A stretch of DNA of 64,000 bases from Tamarix chinensis (GCA_030549775.1 CM060180.1:78585672-78649671); one strand, 5' to 3'; shown: positions 10,745 through 22,469, counted from the first letter of the stretch. Translations and numbers: made by a program. The notes: a model not told the origin generated them from the letters alone.

Positions 10745-11215
10745 ATGTTAGGGTTCGCACGATGTTATTAATATCGCATGGTGTTAGGGTTTCACATGAT
10801 GATATTACTGTTGCATGGTAATATTAGGGTGGCATGGAAGTATGGTACGTTGCATGGTAGTATTAGGGTTGCGTGGGAGTGTGGTACGTTGCATGGTAAT
10901 ATTAGGGTTGCGTGGATGTATGGTACGTTGCATGAAAATTAGGGTTTGCATGGAAATGTGGTACGTTGCATGGTAATATTAGGGTTGCATGGAAGAGTGG
11001 TAAGTTGCATGAGAGTTAGGGTTTGCATGGAAGGGTGGTCTACGTGGAGCTAGCGTTCACATGGAAGTGGGGTATGTTGCATGGGAGTCAGGATTGCATG
11101 GTTTATGAGGTGCTAGGGTTTGCATGGGAGCTAGGGTTGCATGGGAGCTAGGGTTTGCATAAGAGCTAGGGTTTGCATAAGAGTTAGGGTTTGCATAGAG
11201 TTAGTCATGCGTGTC
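10745..11215 (+). repeat. GCATGG minisatellite
   Basis: Degenerate units of about 39 bases (GCATGGTAATATTAGGGTTG followed by a GTGGTACGTT half) decay into GCATGGGAGCTAGGGTTT units. The array sits at the same LTR position as the TGGTGGTATT array of T1. Confidence 0.85.
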
Positions 11216-11277
11216 TGAATCAACGATTGTGAATAAGATACTTAAGATATTAATTATATAAAGTGGAAGATGGTTGA

Positions 11278-11545
11278 GACGGGACCAACCGATCCACCGG
11301 TTTGGAATAGTGGTTAGGGTTTTTTCACCCTATGCGTGACTGATCCACCGGTTATAATAGTGGGGGTTCTCGAGATCAAAAAAAATAAACCAAAGTTTCA
11401 TTAAAATACCTAAAAGACATTAATTACTTACAGTGGAATACCATGTGATAAGGGGCCAACCGAACCACCGGTTAGGAATAGTGGTTAGGACGCGTAGTCC
11501 TATATGTCTCCGATCCACCGGCGATAATAGTGGGGGCTTCCGTAC
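11278..11545 (+). repeat. Two-block CCACCGG...AATAGTGG repeat
   Basis: Block one (11278-11370) ends near CTCGAGATCAAA and block two (11450-11545) near GTACTCACATGG. Units carry GATCCACCGGTTATAATAGTGG or variants. Confidence 0.8.
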
Positions 11546-12127
11546 TCACATGGTTTTGATAAAAGCATGGTGTGAATTGATTTCCGATCAGAGATTAATT
11601 AACTAATTAATCCGGACTATAAATGGACCTTTCTTTATATCCACTGAATGATGGTTTATTATTGGGTTATTATGTTTTCCTTCATGCTCGTTTATTCTTA
11701 TGCCTGGTTATGTGGATTTTTGTGTGTTGGCCTTAGCACTCGGTTACCTTACTCAGTACGTAGTGTACTGATCACCCCTTTCATGGGTGCTGCTCATTCC
11801 CACAAGTAGAAGGCCCATTTGACTTGCTGCATCCAGGAGATGTTTACTTTGACGCGATTGATGTCTATGGGACATCGAATGGGGCCGAGTGATGATTAGG
11901 CCAAATTAGTTTCAGAGTAGCATGGCCATTTTTTCCATCAAGATTTTATTCTCAGTTTCTTTTAATTATGTTGAATGCTTTGTAAACAATTTTATGATTG
12001 TAGTTATTTCTTTTCCCTGAAAAACTACCCTCGTATTTTGGATTGAATAAAAACTTATGCGTACCGAATTCCCATATTTATGAATTTGAATTATCGTTAA
12101 TGTTATGAGTTGTTTTCTTAGCCTTAG

Positions 12128-12172
12128 CACTTGGTACTAGAACGGTAGAAGTGAACCGGTCTAGTACTAAGT
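12128..12172 (+). other. Terminal LTR hairpin (T2)
   Basis: CTTGGTACTAGA pairs with TCTAGTACTAAG with one G-U pair. It lies 89 bases before the LTR end. Confidence 0.65.
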
Positions 12173-12261
12173 TTGGCGGTAACATCCCCAGAATTTACGG
12201 TTTTAATTTATAAGTAGTCTTTTGTTACAAAAAAAAATTGTGTAAATTTGGGGGTGTTACA

Positions 12262-13496
12262 GGGGGATAGGGAGGAAGGGGAAAAGGAGGGTAGGGAAAG
12301 GTAGGAGAAGTTCTATTGGTGATTTTGGAAGGTGTAAGGGGTGGTGGTTATGGCGGGAGTGGCGGTGGATGGCGGCGCAAAGGCGGTAATGGTTGGGTTA
12401 AGGTTGGTCAAATTACTAACGTTGCATAGCCAAGGTGGCCTGTGTAAGGAGTATTGAGGGTGGTGAGGAGGGAAGCTTGTTGGAGGGTGGTGTAGGGACT
12501 AGTTTTGGTGTAGTTTGGGTGGCGGCGCTAAACAGCAACAGTGCAACAGGCAGTTGAACAGAGTGCACAAGGGGGTGGATTTCTAGGTGGAGAAAAAAAA
12601 ACTTTAATGGGGGTGGATGAAGGGTATTTATAGCCAAGGATAAGGGGAAAAACAAAGGGGGAAGGGGAAGCTCAGTGGCACATGTGTAGGTCGCTGGCTG
12701 GTGGCCCAATGGCTAGAGAAGGCCTACTATTTTTGCAGGTCTAGCTACTCGGGAAGGGGAAAAGGCAGGGAAAGAGAGCCACACATGTAGAGGTTGTGAT
12801 TAGGTGGATGAGAGAGAGAGAGTGAAAAGGAAGGGGATAGGGGTGGCAAGCCTGCATGTAGGAGTGCAGAAGCCGCGTGCCTACATCGGGAAGAGGAAGG
12901 GTCGAGCATCAAGGAGAGAGAGAGTCAGGGGAGAAAGGAAAGAAATAATAAGGGTGTGGCCAGTCGGTTTAGGGAGAAAAATAAGGAACAAGACCGGGAT
13001 AGAAGCTAGCGAGGGAAAGAAAGGGAGGGGGAGGCGTGGGCCTAGGCCACATGGGAGGAAAGGAGGGGGAGGGGGTTTTGGGCCACGAGCACTGGGTTAG
13101 CCCATGTCAAGGAAGGGAAAGGGAAGAAAGAAAGAGAGAAAGGAGAGGAAGGAAAGAAAATAAATGGAAAGAGAGGGAAAAAGAGAAAAATAGGTGAGTT
13201 TGGGGTATTTAAAATATTTTGGTATTTTTGGATATTTAAAAATAATAATATTTTAATAAAATAATAATTAAATTCCTTTTAAAAGTTAATTTAGGGTTTT
13301 TAAAAAGATTTTTCCTAAATTCCATTTTAATTAGTGAAACACCCTAATTTTTTTCCAATTATATTATTTGTAAATTTCCTCTTGATTTTATCTTAATTGC
13401 TTCCTTTTATTTTAATAAAATAATTAAGTTAATTAATTTCCCTAAAAAATCCTTAATTTTTAATAATTCTCTAAAATTAAGGTTTGTGGTATTCCA
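12262..13496 (-). mobile_element. Reverse LTR H, second piece
   Basis: On the minus strand the LTR starts TGGAATACCACAAA at 13496, runs through an AT-rich segment, then a pyrimidine-rich tract (13190 down to 12262) with a TATA box, and continues past T2 at 5153. It breaks the Gypsy coding remnant at 13497. The arginine- and glycine-rich ORF at 12804-13100 is the purine strand of this tract, not a gene. Confidence 0.65.
12625..12632 (-). promoter_or_regulatory. TATA box of reverse LTR H
   Basis: The minus strand reads GGCTATAAATACCC inside the pyrimidine-rich tract, in the same setting as the TATA boxes of T1 and T2. Confidence 0.55.
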
Positions 13497-13900
13497 TTTT
13501 GAGGGTCTCTACCACAAAAGAAGACATGAGATTCAGTAGAAAAGTTAAGCTTAGTTTGAGGTAGATTGGACCGTGTGATATTCTAGACTGTATTGGTAAA
13601 TTTTATTATTACTTAGGTCTACAAATGGATTTGTAACATAAGCACAACATCTTTTATGTATCTCAATTGAGAAAGTATGTAGTAGATCCTTCACTTATTA
13701 TCCAACCAGAGTTGCTAGAGCTCGATGAGTCATTGACTTTTGAGGAGTGATTGGTGTGCATTCTGGACACTAAGAATAGTATGAAGACCATTCGTTTAGT
13801 GAAAGTTCTAAGGTTATGACATGACACAGAGGCTATTTGGGAGGCCGAGGAAGAATTAGAGCCAAGCATCTAGAGTTATTTTTGTAGTTGTCATCTTAAA
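13497..13900 (+). pseudogene. Gypsy integrase tail and chromodomain, element N
   Basis: Broken coding starts at RVSTTKEDMRFSRKVKLS, passes VSQLRKYVVDPSLI and ends in a chromodomain-like LVKVL followed by EAIWEAEEELE. Stops occur near 13568, 13633, 13748 and 13817. It matches the C-terminal end of the T2 integrase in order and wording but is more diverged. All upstream pol is missing: LTR H meets it at 13496/13497, so H probably inserted into this integrase. Confidence 0.8.
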
Positions 13901-13908
13901 TGTAAACC

Positions 13909-14034
13909 TTTTGCTTTAATGGGGTGGTACCTTTTTCCTTGAAAGTGAATGTGATGTGTGTTTGAGCTTAAGTGTAATGTTGTGATCTAATTGTTATAAG
14001 CTTTGGGGATGCAGCCTTCTTCAGGGGGTAGTAC
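13909..14034 (+). other. Two polypurine tracts of element N
   Basis: TTTAATGGGGTGG (near 13916-13926) and TTCAGGGGGTAGTAC (14020-14034) repeat the doubled arrangement seen in T2, TG and G1. The second abuts the LTR start. Confidence 0.6.
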
Positions 14035-14179
14035 TATAAAACCCCATATTTTTGTAAATGAACGAATAGGAATTTTAGCAAATCATGGGCCTTTGATTTT
14101 GATTTAATGTTACAATTTGGTTTGGGAAAAAGTTTTATTTGAAATCTTATTAAAGAATGGAGTTTATTGAGTACTATAG

Positions 14180-14340
14180 GCAAACCAATCAGCTAGTTCC
14201 ATTAAGCAATTGACTGGTTTATCATTTCAAAAAAAATTATTTTCTCGACTAAACCTATTGACTAGTTAGGGGAAACTAATTGACTAGTGGTAGAACAATC
14301 CACTTGCAGACCCAAACCCACTAACTCGTTTGTTGAGGTG
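14180..14340 (+). repeat. TGACTAGT/GATTGG motif cluster
   Basis: Degenerate copies such as CAATTGACTGGTTT, ATTGACTAGTTAGG and ATTGACTAGTGG precede the TATA-like site at 14549. A second cluster lies at 15500-15790. Similar clusters occur in the SIRE-like LTR (24680-25520), the SIRE-like 3' region (28355-28590) and LTR K (60040-60900). Confidence 0.6.
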
Positions 14341-14548
14341 GTCATATTTTTTAGCTTGATTTTCTAAAAAAAAAAACCCTTACACTAAAAGGAATTTTAC
14401 TAACCCACACCAATTTGTCTATAATAGATTCCTAATGATTTTCATGATGCATTTGATTCAAAATATTACCTCAAATGAATTTGAGGTTGATGGGGATAAT
14501 TAAAGGCAAGAAATAACCTCAATATTATCTTCTTCTTCCTCTCTCCTC

Positions 14549-14556
14549 TATATAAT
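14549..14556 (+). promoter_or_regulatory. TATA-like site of LTR N
   Basis: TATATAAT follows a short pyrimidine-rich stretch (CTTCTTCCTCTCTCCTC) about 210 bases after the motif cluster. The role is inferred from that position. Confidence 0.35.
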
Positions 14557-15899
14557 TTACAGATAAATCCTTCAATCTAAGGCATGAATCTGAGTAGCTA
14601 GAAGTTTCCTTCCACATTAACCATCCATTACTCCATTCTTGTATTTTAATTATGGCCTAATTAATTTAACTCTCTTGAGACCATTTGAGCTCTAGAAAAA
14701 AGGTTATCAAATCCCGATCGAAATTATTTTTTTTCTATTGAATTTAAATGGTTAATTATAGGGTTTTGAGTTAGTTCGTGAACACTGAATGGTTTCATTT
14801 GATTGGCTGCCCCAATCATCCCTTCTACGCACCTTTCTTTCACCCACTGAATTCTCCAAATCTAATATTCACTATCCTTCTTCCACACTTCAAGCCTTAC
14901 CAATTTATTTTTATACACTCTTATAATCCTTTCTCTAGCTCTCTCTTATTTAAATTGTTAAGCAATGAAGAGTTAGATTCTGTGAAAAAGGTTGAGTGGT
15001 CAAGTTGAGATTTACCCAATTTTTGTCCTCAAGTGGTATGTTCTTATTTCTTTCTAAATTTTAGTTTCAAATTTTGATAAATTTTTGGTGTAATATATGA
15101 GTTTAAGATTTTATTTTTAATATTTCAAAGTTAAGAATTTATATAGTTGGAGTTTTCAATTTTAAGGGAATTTTTTCTGCATCAAGTAAGCGATTCTTGC
15201 TTCTAAAATATTTAGTAAGTATTCTTCCATGTTAGGTGTTACCTTTAATTGATTTTTGCACGTTGGTATGATTGAATATAGGTTGTATAAGTGTTTTGGA
15301 TGAGTAGATGGTATGATTTAACTAAAAAGCATGAACTTTTGTAAAAAAAAAAACAAGGTATGATGGTTTCATGTTGAGGAACGCATGTTAATCTGGTTAA
15401 AAGTATTTTGCACTATATTGTTACATGTTTTAATGTGGTGAAGGATTATTTCTATGTAAGAATACACATGAGATTTATGATTTGGTGTTATTCAAGGGCA
15501 AACAAATCAATTATTTAGGTTAAACCAACAGTATGGTTCCTAGAATAGTCGATTGATAAGCATATAGAGACCTTAGTGTTGCTCTCTATTTAAACCCATT
15601 AACTTGTTGGGCACAACGAGTTGATTGATCCATGAATAGTCTTCTAGTTTATTCAACATACTAAATGGTCTAAGGAAATCATGGTCTAGTCGAGTCAAAA
15701 TGATTAACTGGTCAACCCAAACTAATCGACTTGTTGGTGTAATTGATCAACTAATTGGGATGGACCGATTGATTAGTTAAGCTAGAATAATAAACTAGTT
15801 TGACTTATTTGCATGATTTTTTTCTTTTTATTTGTTATTCTCTGAGCATATGTTTGGGACTAAACCATGAGTATTAATGATGTAAAATACGATATCAAA

Positions 15900-16908
15900 G
15901 TAAAACCTCCTAATGTACCTAAAACAAATTTTCCTAACCCTTATAAACCCATTGGGGCTTTTTCTAGCTAGTTTGCTAAAGGTAAAAGGCAGGATCATGA
16001 AAGGGAGATAATAGAAATTTTTAAGAATTTAGAGTTAAATATCCCCTTTTTAGATGTAATAAGGCAAATGCCTAAATATGAAAAGTTTTTAAATATTTTT
16101 TTCATCAAAAAGAAAAAAATGAGACGGGATAAAATATTTTGTATGGAAGAGAATGTGTCTGCAATTTTACAAAGGAAACTCCTACCTAAGTGCAAAGATC
16201 TTGCTATTTTTACCATTGTTTGTAAAATTGGGAACATAAAGTTTGAAAAATGCATGATAGACTTCATAGCATCCATAAATCTCATGTCTTTCATGCTCTA
16301 AGTCTAGGAACCTTACAAGTGATCCATATTGTGATACAATCAGCTAACAAATGTACCAGATATGCTAATTGGGTTATAGAGTATGTTCTAGTTCAAGTGA
16401 ATAAAATTATTTTTCTTGTTGATTTTTGTGTCATAGACATTCAAGATGATGGATCCCCTAACCCTTCTCCCATTATATTAGGAAGACCATTTATAAAAAC
16501 TTCCTAATGTAAAATTGATTTGTACAATGGGGTTCTTACTATGGAATTTGATGAGGAAACAATTCATTTTAATTTTGATGACTCCATGAGATATTCTGAT
16601 GATGGTAAATCTATTTCTAAGGTCTAAATAATTGAAAATTTGTCTAAACAATTTTTTAAAGTAACACATAATGATCTAGTAGAAGTTTTTCTTACAAAGC
16701 TAGTATAAACATACCTTTATAAGGATCTAAGAGAAAATTGTTAATTATATAAGAAAATAGAGGAATGTGTTTATACTTTCAGAGCTTATTCTACTTACAT
16801 AAGGGAGAATATTGAAATATCTATTATGAAAGACACATCCCTACCTTCTTAAGAAAATGCTCTAGAAATAGAGTTGAAACCTTTACCAAGTACTTTGAAA
16901 TACGCTAT
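15900..16908 (+). pseudogene. Athila-like gag-protease region, part 1
   Basis: The coding reads FAKGKRQDHEREIIEIFKN, then a stretch like the family's LLDAIKQIPRYAKFLKEL, then ENVSAILQRKLLPKCKD, CKIGNIKFEKCMIDFIAS, and PIILGRPFIKTS. This is the Athila/Tat signature. The protease active site, normally D-x-G-A-S, reads DFIAS, so the glycine is lost. Frame changes fall near 16250-16300 and stops near 16504 and 16625. The frame runs to LKYA at 16906, where solo LTR R interrupts, and resumes at 20159. Confidence 0.85.
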
Positions 16909-19900
16909 TATAACACCCCTCTCATTTTTAGTACTTAAAAATCTTATTTTATGAAAGCGTTAATTACCAAAGATAATGGGTGTTACTGCCACACTTAGCA
17001 GAAGTCCCGTTCTCTCACCATTCTTATGCCAAGTGCTAAGGCTAAAACCAATTCAACAAAAATAAGAGAGATTGCATAAATAAAGGTTATGGATAAATAT
17101 TTTTCATACAACAATGATAATCAAAATACATTTAGGGATATAAGAGTCCAAAGGAAAATCAATACAGCAAAAACTAGTACCCATAGGTACAACACCGGTT
17201 TGCCCTAACTCTTAGACTCGTATGCTTATGCTGAGAATGGAACCTCTTCCCAAGGGCTCCACTTATCTTTACCACTTTTATAAGCTTTATGCCACTCCAT
17301 GGACTTCATATAGTCATCTAAAAATGTAGTATCGGTACAACTTCCTCGTACTGAGCAAATCATAATGCCTCACAAGAGTTAACATACTCATGATGTACAT
17401 AATCACATAATTATCTAAAACATGCCCAAACACAAGCACATGCCATAACAATACATAATAAATCATGGATCAATACATACATATAAATATATGCCATTAA
17501 AGTCTCATGATCAACAATCAAGGATACTCAACAAATTCATGTCATTTTAAGGTACATAATAACCATATCAAAATCCATGGCCGAAGCCGACTAATCAAAT
17601 TAATTTGAATTAACATAGTAGGGAATCGAGGTAACTATCAAACCATAAATCCAATATATACCAAAAACCAAGGTTGGGCATGAAGGCAACTACCAACACT
17701 CAATTGAACATATACAAAAAATGATGTAGGGCACTAAGGCAACTACCAAACCCAATAATACATACCAAGGCCATCAACAAGTATTACTCTATTATTTATA
17801 TTATTCGAGGGGATGCAATCAACCTAGAGATACTAAGTTACACCCGGTCACATTGGTGTATGAAGGCAACACAATAGTTGTACTCTAGAGCCAAGGGACA
17901 CAATGGTATGCTTGGTTATACCTGCACACATAGGCAATACAATATCCTCCAACCTCAATCACATAATCTTTAATTATCAATACCCCATATAGGGCTTGTA
18001 GGTCACCTAGAGAGTAGATAAGAGCCTTACTAGGGCACTGAGGCATACCAGCGAACTAACTCAAATGAAGGATAGCACCTCATCTCTAGTGTAGCTAAAC
18101 CTAGAGAGCAACTATTTCCAAACTTGAGATCTTCCACTTCATATATTAGTATTTTATGAGGTGATCACAAACATTTCATCCCGTACAATCATTTCCATTA
18201 CCATACTTAACCTTTTCCCATCATTTCCAATTATTTGGATAAAACCTAAGGTCATCAAATTATGTCAAAGTTAAAGTCAATACTAAAGTCAACCTATAAA
18301 AATTCTAATGACATCCTATGTCCAGTTATTCATATTAGGTGCATTAGGTCAAAAATGACAAAAATACCCTTGAAACCCTAATTTTTTTCATTTTTATCCA
18401 ATTATATACCCATTAATATTACAAGAAATGTTTTATGAAAAGGCTAAAAGATAAATATTCACAGCATTTTAGCATCTACATAATTTTTATGATTTAGCGA
18501 TTCACTATATTTTTCACTTTTCATGTATTTATTGAGTTGTGCCCTAAAAACCCCTAATGATGCATTCTTCACTTTTCACACATTCCATGAAGAATGTGTA
18601 TATATTTATTTTAAGAAAAGTATGACATTTAATAATGTAATTATCATCGTGGTACACTTTGGAAAAAATTTCTAACCCTATAACATGCGAATGACAATTA
18701 TCTTATTCGAACCTAATCATGTGTATATGTTTTTATACTTTTTATATCAACCCTAAATACCATGAAATGATAATCATGGAGTAATTAGAATGGAATTTAA
18801 ATCCTCACTTGACAAGCATACAACCCTAGAAATACCCTATACATGCATACATAAATCATATAATATATTACTCATGCATATACTTCACTTTTGATAATCA
18901 TATGTACCATTTATATAACATGTTATCATTTTATTATGTGTGTCATAATACTTGAAGAATATAAAACCCTATAATTATTATAGGTCTAAACAATCTTAGT
19001 ATGCTTGCACATAAATTCTACTACTTTATGAGTGATTGAATTTACCTAAATTCAAACTTACACAAAAGCACCAAAAACCATCTTCTCCGAGATCCTCAAA
19101 TATTAACTAATAAATTAATATCTAATAATGCATATTCATATCTAATATAACATAAAATTAACTCAGAATTAATTAAACAACCTCAATAACAACTAATCGG
19201 ATAAAATAAGGCAGTAAGAAATGAACCAAAACTCATGAAACAAAGGAGTAACTGGCGGAAGAAACTGAGAAGGAGAGGAGGGGAAATGGTGGTGTTGTTT
19301 TTTGCTAGGGGTAGGAATGGTAGGAAATTTTTTATAAAGGGTAGGGGATGCAACAAAGGGAAGTGTATCGAGGAGGGAAGGATAGGTAAGTTTGGCAGAT
19401 GCCAAGGGAAAAGTATCGGCAAAAATGATTGAAAAGGAGGTGGGCATTATGTTGATTTTGTGTGCACCTTGGGGGGTTTTTGGATAATTTTGGTGCATAC
19501 TGGGGGTGGGGAATGGCGCCTCTTAATGTATAAAAAGGGAGGTAAGCAGTGTAGGAATTTGGTGGTGGTGTGGAAGGGGTTTCAGTGGGAGTTTTTGATG
19601 GGTAAAATGGTGGAAAATAATGGTGACGATGGGGTTTTTTTTCTTGCTTGCAAGAGCTCAAGTAAAGAGAGAAAGTGTGGAATATTTTAAGGGTTAATTT
19701 ATGACACAAAGCTAAAGGGGTGTAGGGGTTAGTAAGAGCATGGTGTGTAGGGAAAGGAGGAGCAAAACATTGAGCAGGGAATCATACATGGCCGGAAAGT
19801 GGCGTGATGGATGGTTGTACCGGGGAAGAAGGGTAGAGTGAGTTTAGTAAATTTAGTATAGGGAATTGGTAAATTATTTAGGTAAAGATTTAGGATAAAA

Positions 19901-20158
19901 TATCTGGGTAAAAATTATTTGGTTACTAGAATAGGTTTATTTGATGAAACAGATACCAGTTACGATCCCAACCTAGGTTTAAATTTTAATACGCATCCTC
20001 TAGCATATTTTACCCTAAATAAGTTTTATAACTAATAGGTCATAATAATATTACATATATTAACAATATATTTAATATCAAATATCCTTAAATAACTATT
20101 ACAACTAATACACATAAATACTAGTTATAATTAGGGTTTCTAAAAATGGGATATTACA
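16909..20158 (-). mobile_element. Solo LTR R inside the Athila-like gene
   Basis: The ends are TATAACACCCC (decayed TGTAACACCCC) at left and GATATTACA at right. Flanking 5-mers GCTAT (16904-16908) and CCTAT (20159-20163) differ at one base. The host coding joins across it: LKYA before, YLEDKQTLYGII after. The hairpin lies at the left and the pyrimidine-rich tract at 19220-19700, which fixes minus orientation. Its 3250 bases hold no internal coding, so it is the relic of LTR-LTR recombination. ORFs at 19183-19709 are compositional. Confidence 0.85.
16992..17035 (-). other. Terminal LTR hairpin (R) with a compensatory change
   Basis: On the minus strand CACTTGGCA pairs fully with TGCTAAGTG. 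In the other LTRs the same stem is CACTTGGTAC with GTACTAAGTG, so a U-A pair there is a C-G pair here. Both halves changed together, which supports an RNA structure. Confidence 0.6.
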
Positions 20159-20325
20159 CCTATCTTAGAGGATAAACAAACTCTTTATGGAATCATTGCT
20201 CATGACCCTACATCTTTGCAGGAAGAGAAGCTTATTAGAGTTTAAAATGATAAAAATTTTACTAGATCATTATATTTTTATCTTAAATGTTTTAAATTCA
20301 TGTAAAAAAAATAAAATCAATGGGC
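20159..20325 (+). pseudogene. Athila-like region, part 2
   Basis: The frame resumes as YLEDKQTLYGIIAHD then LQEEKLIRV, matching the segment between protease and RT in Athila-like polyproteins. It decays into A-rich sequence and ends at the SINE. The rest of pol is absent from the window. Confidence 0.75.
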
Positions 20326-20335
20326 ATCAACTCAT

Positions 20336-20551
20336 CTTGGGTAGCTCAGTTGACAGTGGAGTATTATGGTTCTGCCCAGGTCCCATGTTCGATCCCTGAC
20401 TACTATGATGAGGGAGGGTGTGTTACAAAGGCTGGAACCCAGCCAAGGAAGAGTATGGGCCGGCCCACAGGTAGTCACCCGTATTGGGCAACTCTGGTTT
20501 AAAGTGGATCGGTCAGGAATCTCCCCGATAAAAAAAATAAAAAATAAAAAA
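20336..20551 (+). mobile_element. tRNA-derived SINE with target duplication
   Basis: A 216-base element starts CTTGGGTAGCTCAGTTG, which includes an A-box like that of tRNA, carries the B-box GTTCGATCCC at 20387-20396, and ends in an A-rich tail after CTCCCCGAT. Ten-base flanks ATCAACTCAT (20326-20335) and ATCAAATCAT (20552-20561) match at nine positions. It would be transcribed by RNA polymerase III from the internal boxes and moved by LINE machinery. It lies in the Athila-like remnant. The cloverleaf is not complete, so it is not a tRNA gene. Confidence 0.85.
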
Positions 20552-20561
20552 ATCAAATCAT

Positions 20562-21045
20562 TCTATGAAGAACATAGAGTAGAAGATTTTAAAGTATGAT
20601 GTTCGCTTTAACCGCTAAGGTCCCCTCATCTGCACCATTGATAATCCACACCCCTCATCTAGTTTGTATTTCTATGGTCCATTCATTGATGAAAACACCT
20701 AGCATAAGCATCAGGGAGGTATTATCTTTATTTTATTTATTTCTATCAATTTATGTTATTATGTTATTTTATTTTGTTTCTTTTTAAGTGTGCCTTGTAT
20801 TTATTTTCTTTTTATTTAGTGTGCTTTGAATTTCATTATTTTTTTTGTGAAATTATTTTATTTTTATTAGGAAAAAGTGAAGGAATACAAAATCTACAAG
20901 ATAACACCGTGAGAACATAGAATGAAAGAAATCTCTAATTGATAACCATAGTGTGCATGTGTATTTGTGACATTCTTTTTTTTTTTACAACATGCTTCTC
21001 AAAAAGAGAGAAATTGTTTTTAATAACTTGAAGACAAATATTTTA
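20562..21045 (+). other. Unassigned AT-rich stretch
   Basis: No clear coding family is visible. Long T-rich runs (20720-20880) lie between the SINE and the start of the G1 LTR. It may be the remaining 3' part of the Athila-like element, but I cannot show that. Confidence 0.35.
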
Positions 21046-22390
21046 TGATACTCCAAACTTTTTCATTTAGCAATCAAGGATAAAATAATATGTTATTGAA
21101 TAAATATAAAATATATGTATCCTGTATAATAAAAATAATAATAATACCAATTATAACAACAAAAAAGACACAAAAATAAAACATTATCTGGAAGCTATTT
21201 TAATTAGCTAACCAAAAATGAACTATAGATAAATTATGGCATTTTCTAAATTATTGAAATTTTTTTTATTATTAATTATTACCCATAAATTTTAAAAACC
21301 CAAAACACTCTATCATCTCTCATTTCTTTTATTCTTTTTTCTTTTTATTTTTCCCTATTTCTTTTCCTTTTTTTGTCTTGTCTTCCTTCTTTTTTATATC
21401 TTTTTCTTCCTTCCCCACCACTTGGGTTGCAATGCAAGAGGGCCAGGAGCATGTGCCCATTTCCCCCTCTCCCCTCTCTCTTTCTTCTCTTCGTTTACCT
21501 CGACCGGCCCAAACCTCCTATTCTTTTTCTTTCTTCCCCTGAGTGGCAACCCAAACACGTACCTACACCCCACTCATTTTTCCTTTTCTCTTCCTCTTCC
21601 TCTATTTTCCCTCTCATCCCTTTCTACCCTTCTACCAACCTCCCACACGCTACACCAGCCTTGCCTCCACTGCAATTTTCATGGCCTCCCCACCTATTCT
21701 CCTCTCCCCTTTCCTCTTTTGACCATTTAGAGCATGCAATTGGCATGCCCCTACATGGTCCCCTCTACATGCCCTCTCCCCCTACCGTACCACCAGTAAA
21801 TCCCCCCGGAAGGCTGTCATAGCCCCTGCTACCGTCAACCAAAAGCTACCTGCCCCCTCCATATCCTCTTCCTTCTTTTGTCTTCACCCTCCCTCCCTGT
21901 GCTTATAAAATCCCCTCTCATGTGCTCATTCTTTCCTCTTTTTTTCCCAACCTCCCCTACCCCCTTTCTCCCTTAGTGATTTTAGACGCTACTACTGCTG
22001 CTGCCAAGTTTCGCCGCCACCCCAACTCACTCCCATCCTCTTCCCTACATCTCCCCATGCATATAAATTCTCTCGTCTTCCCTTCCTTTCATCTCCCCAA
22101 TCATTTAAAATAGGCAACTTAAGTTGCCCTTTGCACCATAGCACACACCCAACGCCACCTCACACCACCACCACTACCAGCTACACCTTCCTCTCTACCC
22201 CATTCCCTCACGAGAAGGTATCCCCTAACACAAGACCTCCTCTATGACCCCTTCGTCCTTGCTTCCTCCTTTCCTCTTGGACACTTCCCTAAGCACCACC
22301 ACCGTTGTCACTGCTAGACCACCACCTCCTACATAAGCCATCTATGCCAACACCTCCACCACCTCCAAGAAAGCCTACCCCACTACTTCT
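21046..22390 (+). mobile_element. G1 5' LTR, truncated
   Basis: It starts TGATACTCCAAACTTTTT and follows the G1 3' LTR (47979 onward) through its AT-rich start, CT-rich tract (21310-22390) and ACATGCCCTCTCCCC passage. The ATT repeats, the minisatellite zone, the AATAGTGG blocks, the LTR end and the primer-binding site are missing. The sequence passes straight into gag near 22470. The ORFs at 21373-22113 are proline-rich artefacts. Confidence 0.75.
21904..21910 (+). promoter_or_regulatory. TATA box of the G1 5' LTR
   Basis: TATAAAA in GTGCTTATAAAATCCCC lies within the CT-rich tract. The same point of the 3' LTR reads CCTATGAAAGACCC and looks decayed. Confidence 0.5.
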
Positions 22391-22469
22391 ACCTAAATAG
22401 CCCCAAGACAACCTAAGAGGCCTTGAAGACCGCCTTAAGCACCTAGTTCTACCAAAAGATCCTAAGGAG

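Larger units (their letters stand above)
5154..12261 (+). mobile_element. Tekay-like Gypsy T2 with inverted LTR ends
   Basis: The element comprises a 460-base inverted copy of the LTR 3' end, an RT that starts mid-domain, RNase H, integrase, chromodomain, polypurine tracts and a full 4-kb LTR. Both outer ends are the same LTR terminus in opposite orientation (TGTAACACCCC at left, GGGGTGTTACA at right). GGGGG flanks both sides (5149-5153 and 12262-12266) as a possible 5-bp target duplication. Reverse LTR H continues on each side, which supports insertion as one unit. The 5' LTR, gag, protease and the N-terminal RT are absent. It cannot be autonomous. Confidence 0.8.
8261..12261 (+). mobile_element. 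Complete 4.0-kb LTR of T2
   Basis: The LTR begins TGAAATGCCCC straight after the polypurine tract and ends GGGGTGTTACA (4001 bases). Its parts are an AT-rich start, a CT-rich tract (8565-9300), a TATA box, ATT repeats (10180-10285), a 62-base splice-bounded block, a minisatellite, two AATAGTGG blocks, a candidate splice acceptor (11835-11836) and a terminal hairpin. It has no real gene; isoleucine-rich and arginine-rich ORFs are compositional. Confidence 0.9.
14035..15830 (+). mobile_element. LTR of element N (right end unclear)
   Basis: It starts TATAAAACCCC, a decayed TGTAAAACCCC, straight after the polypurine tract. It contains clusters of ACTAG/GATTGG-like motifs at 14180-14340 and 15500-15790 and a TATA-like site at 14549. 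I could not find a clean GTTACA terminus before the Athila-like coding begins near 15900, so the right border is approximate. No gene is seen. Confidence 0.55.

Noticed and set aside
20336..20400. Possible tRNA gene
   Set aside because: A- and B-boxes are present but no full cloverleaf can be formed, and an A-rich tail and target duplication follow. It is a SINE.
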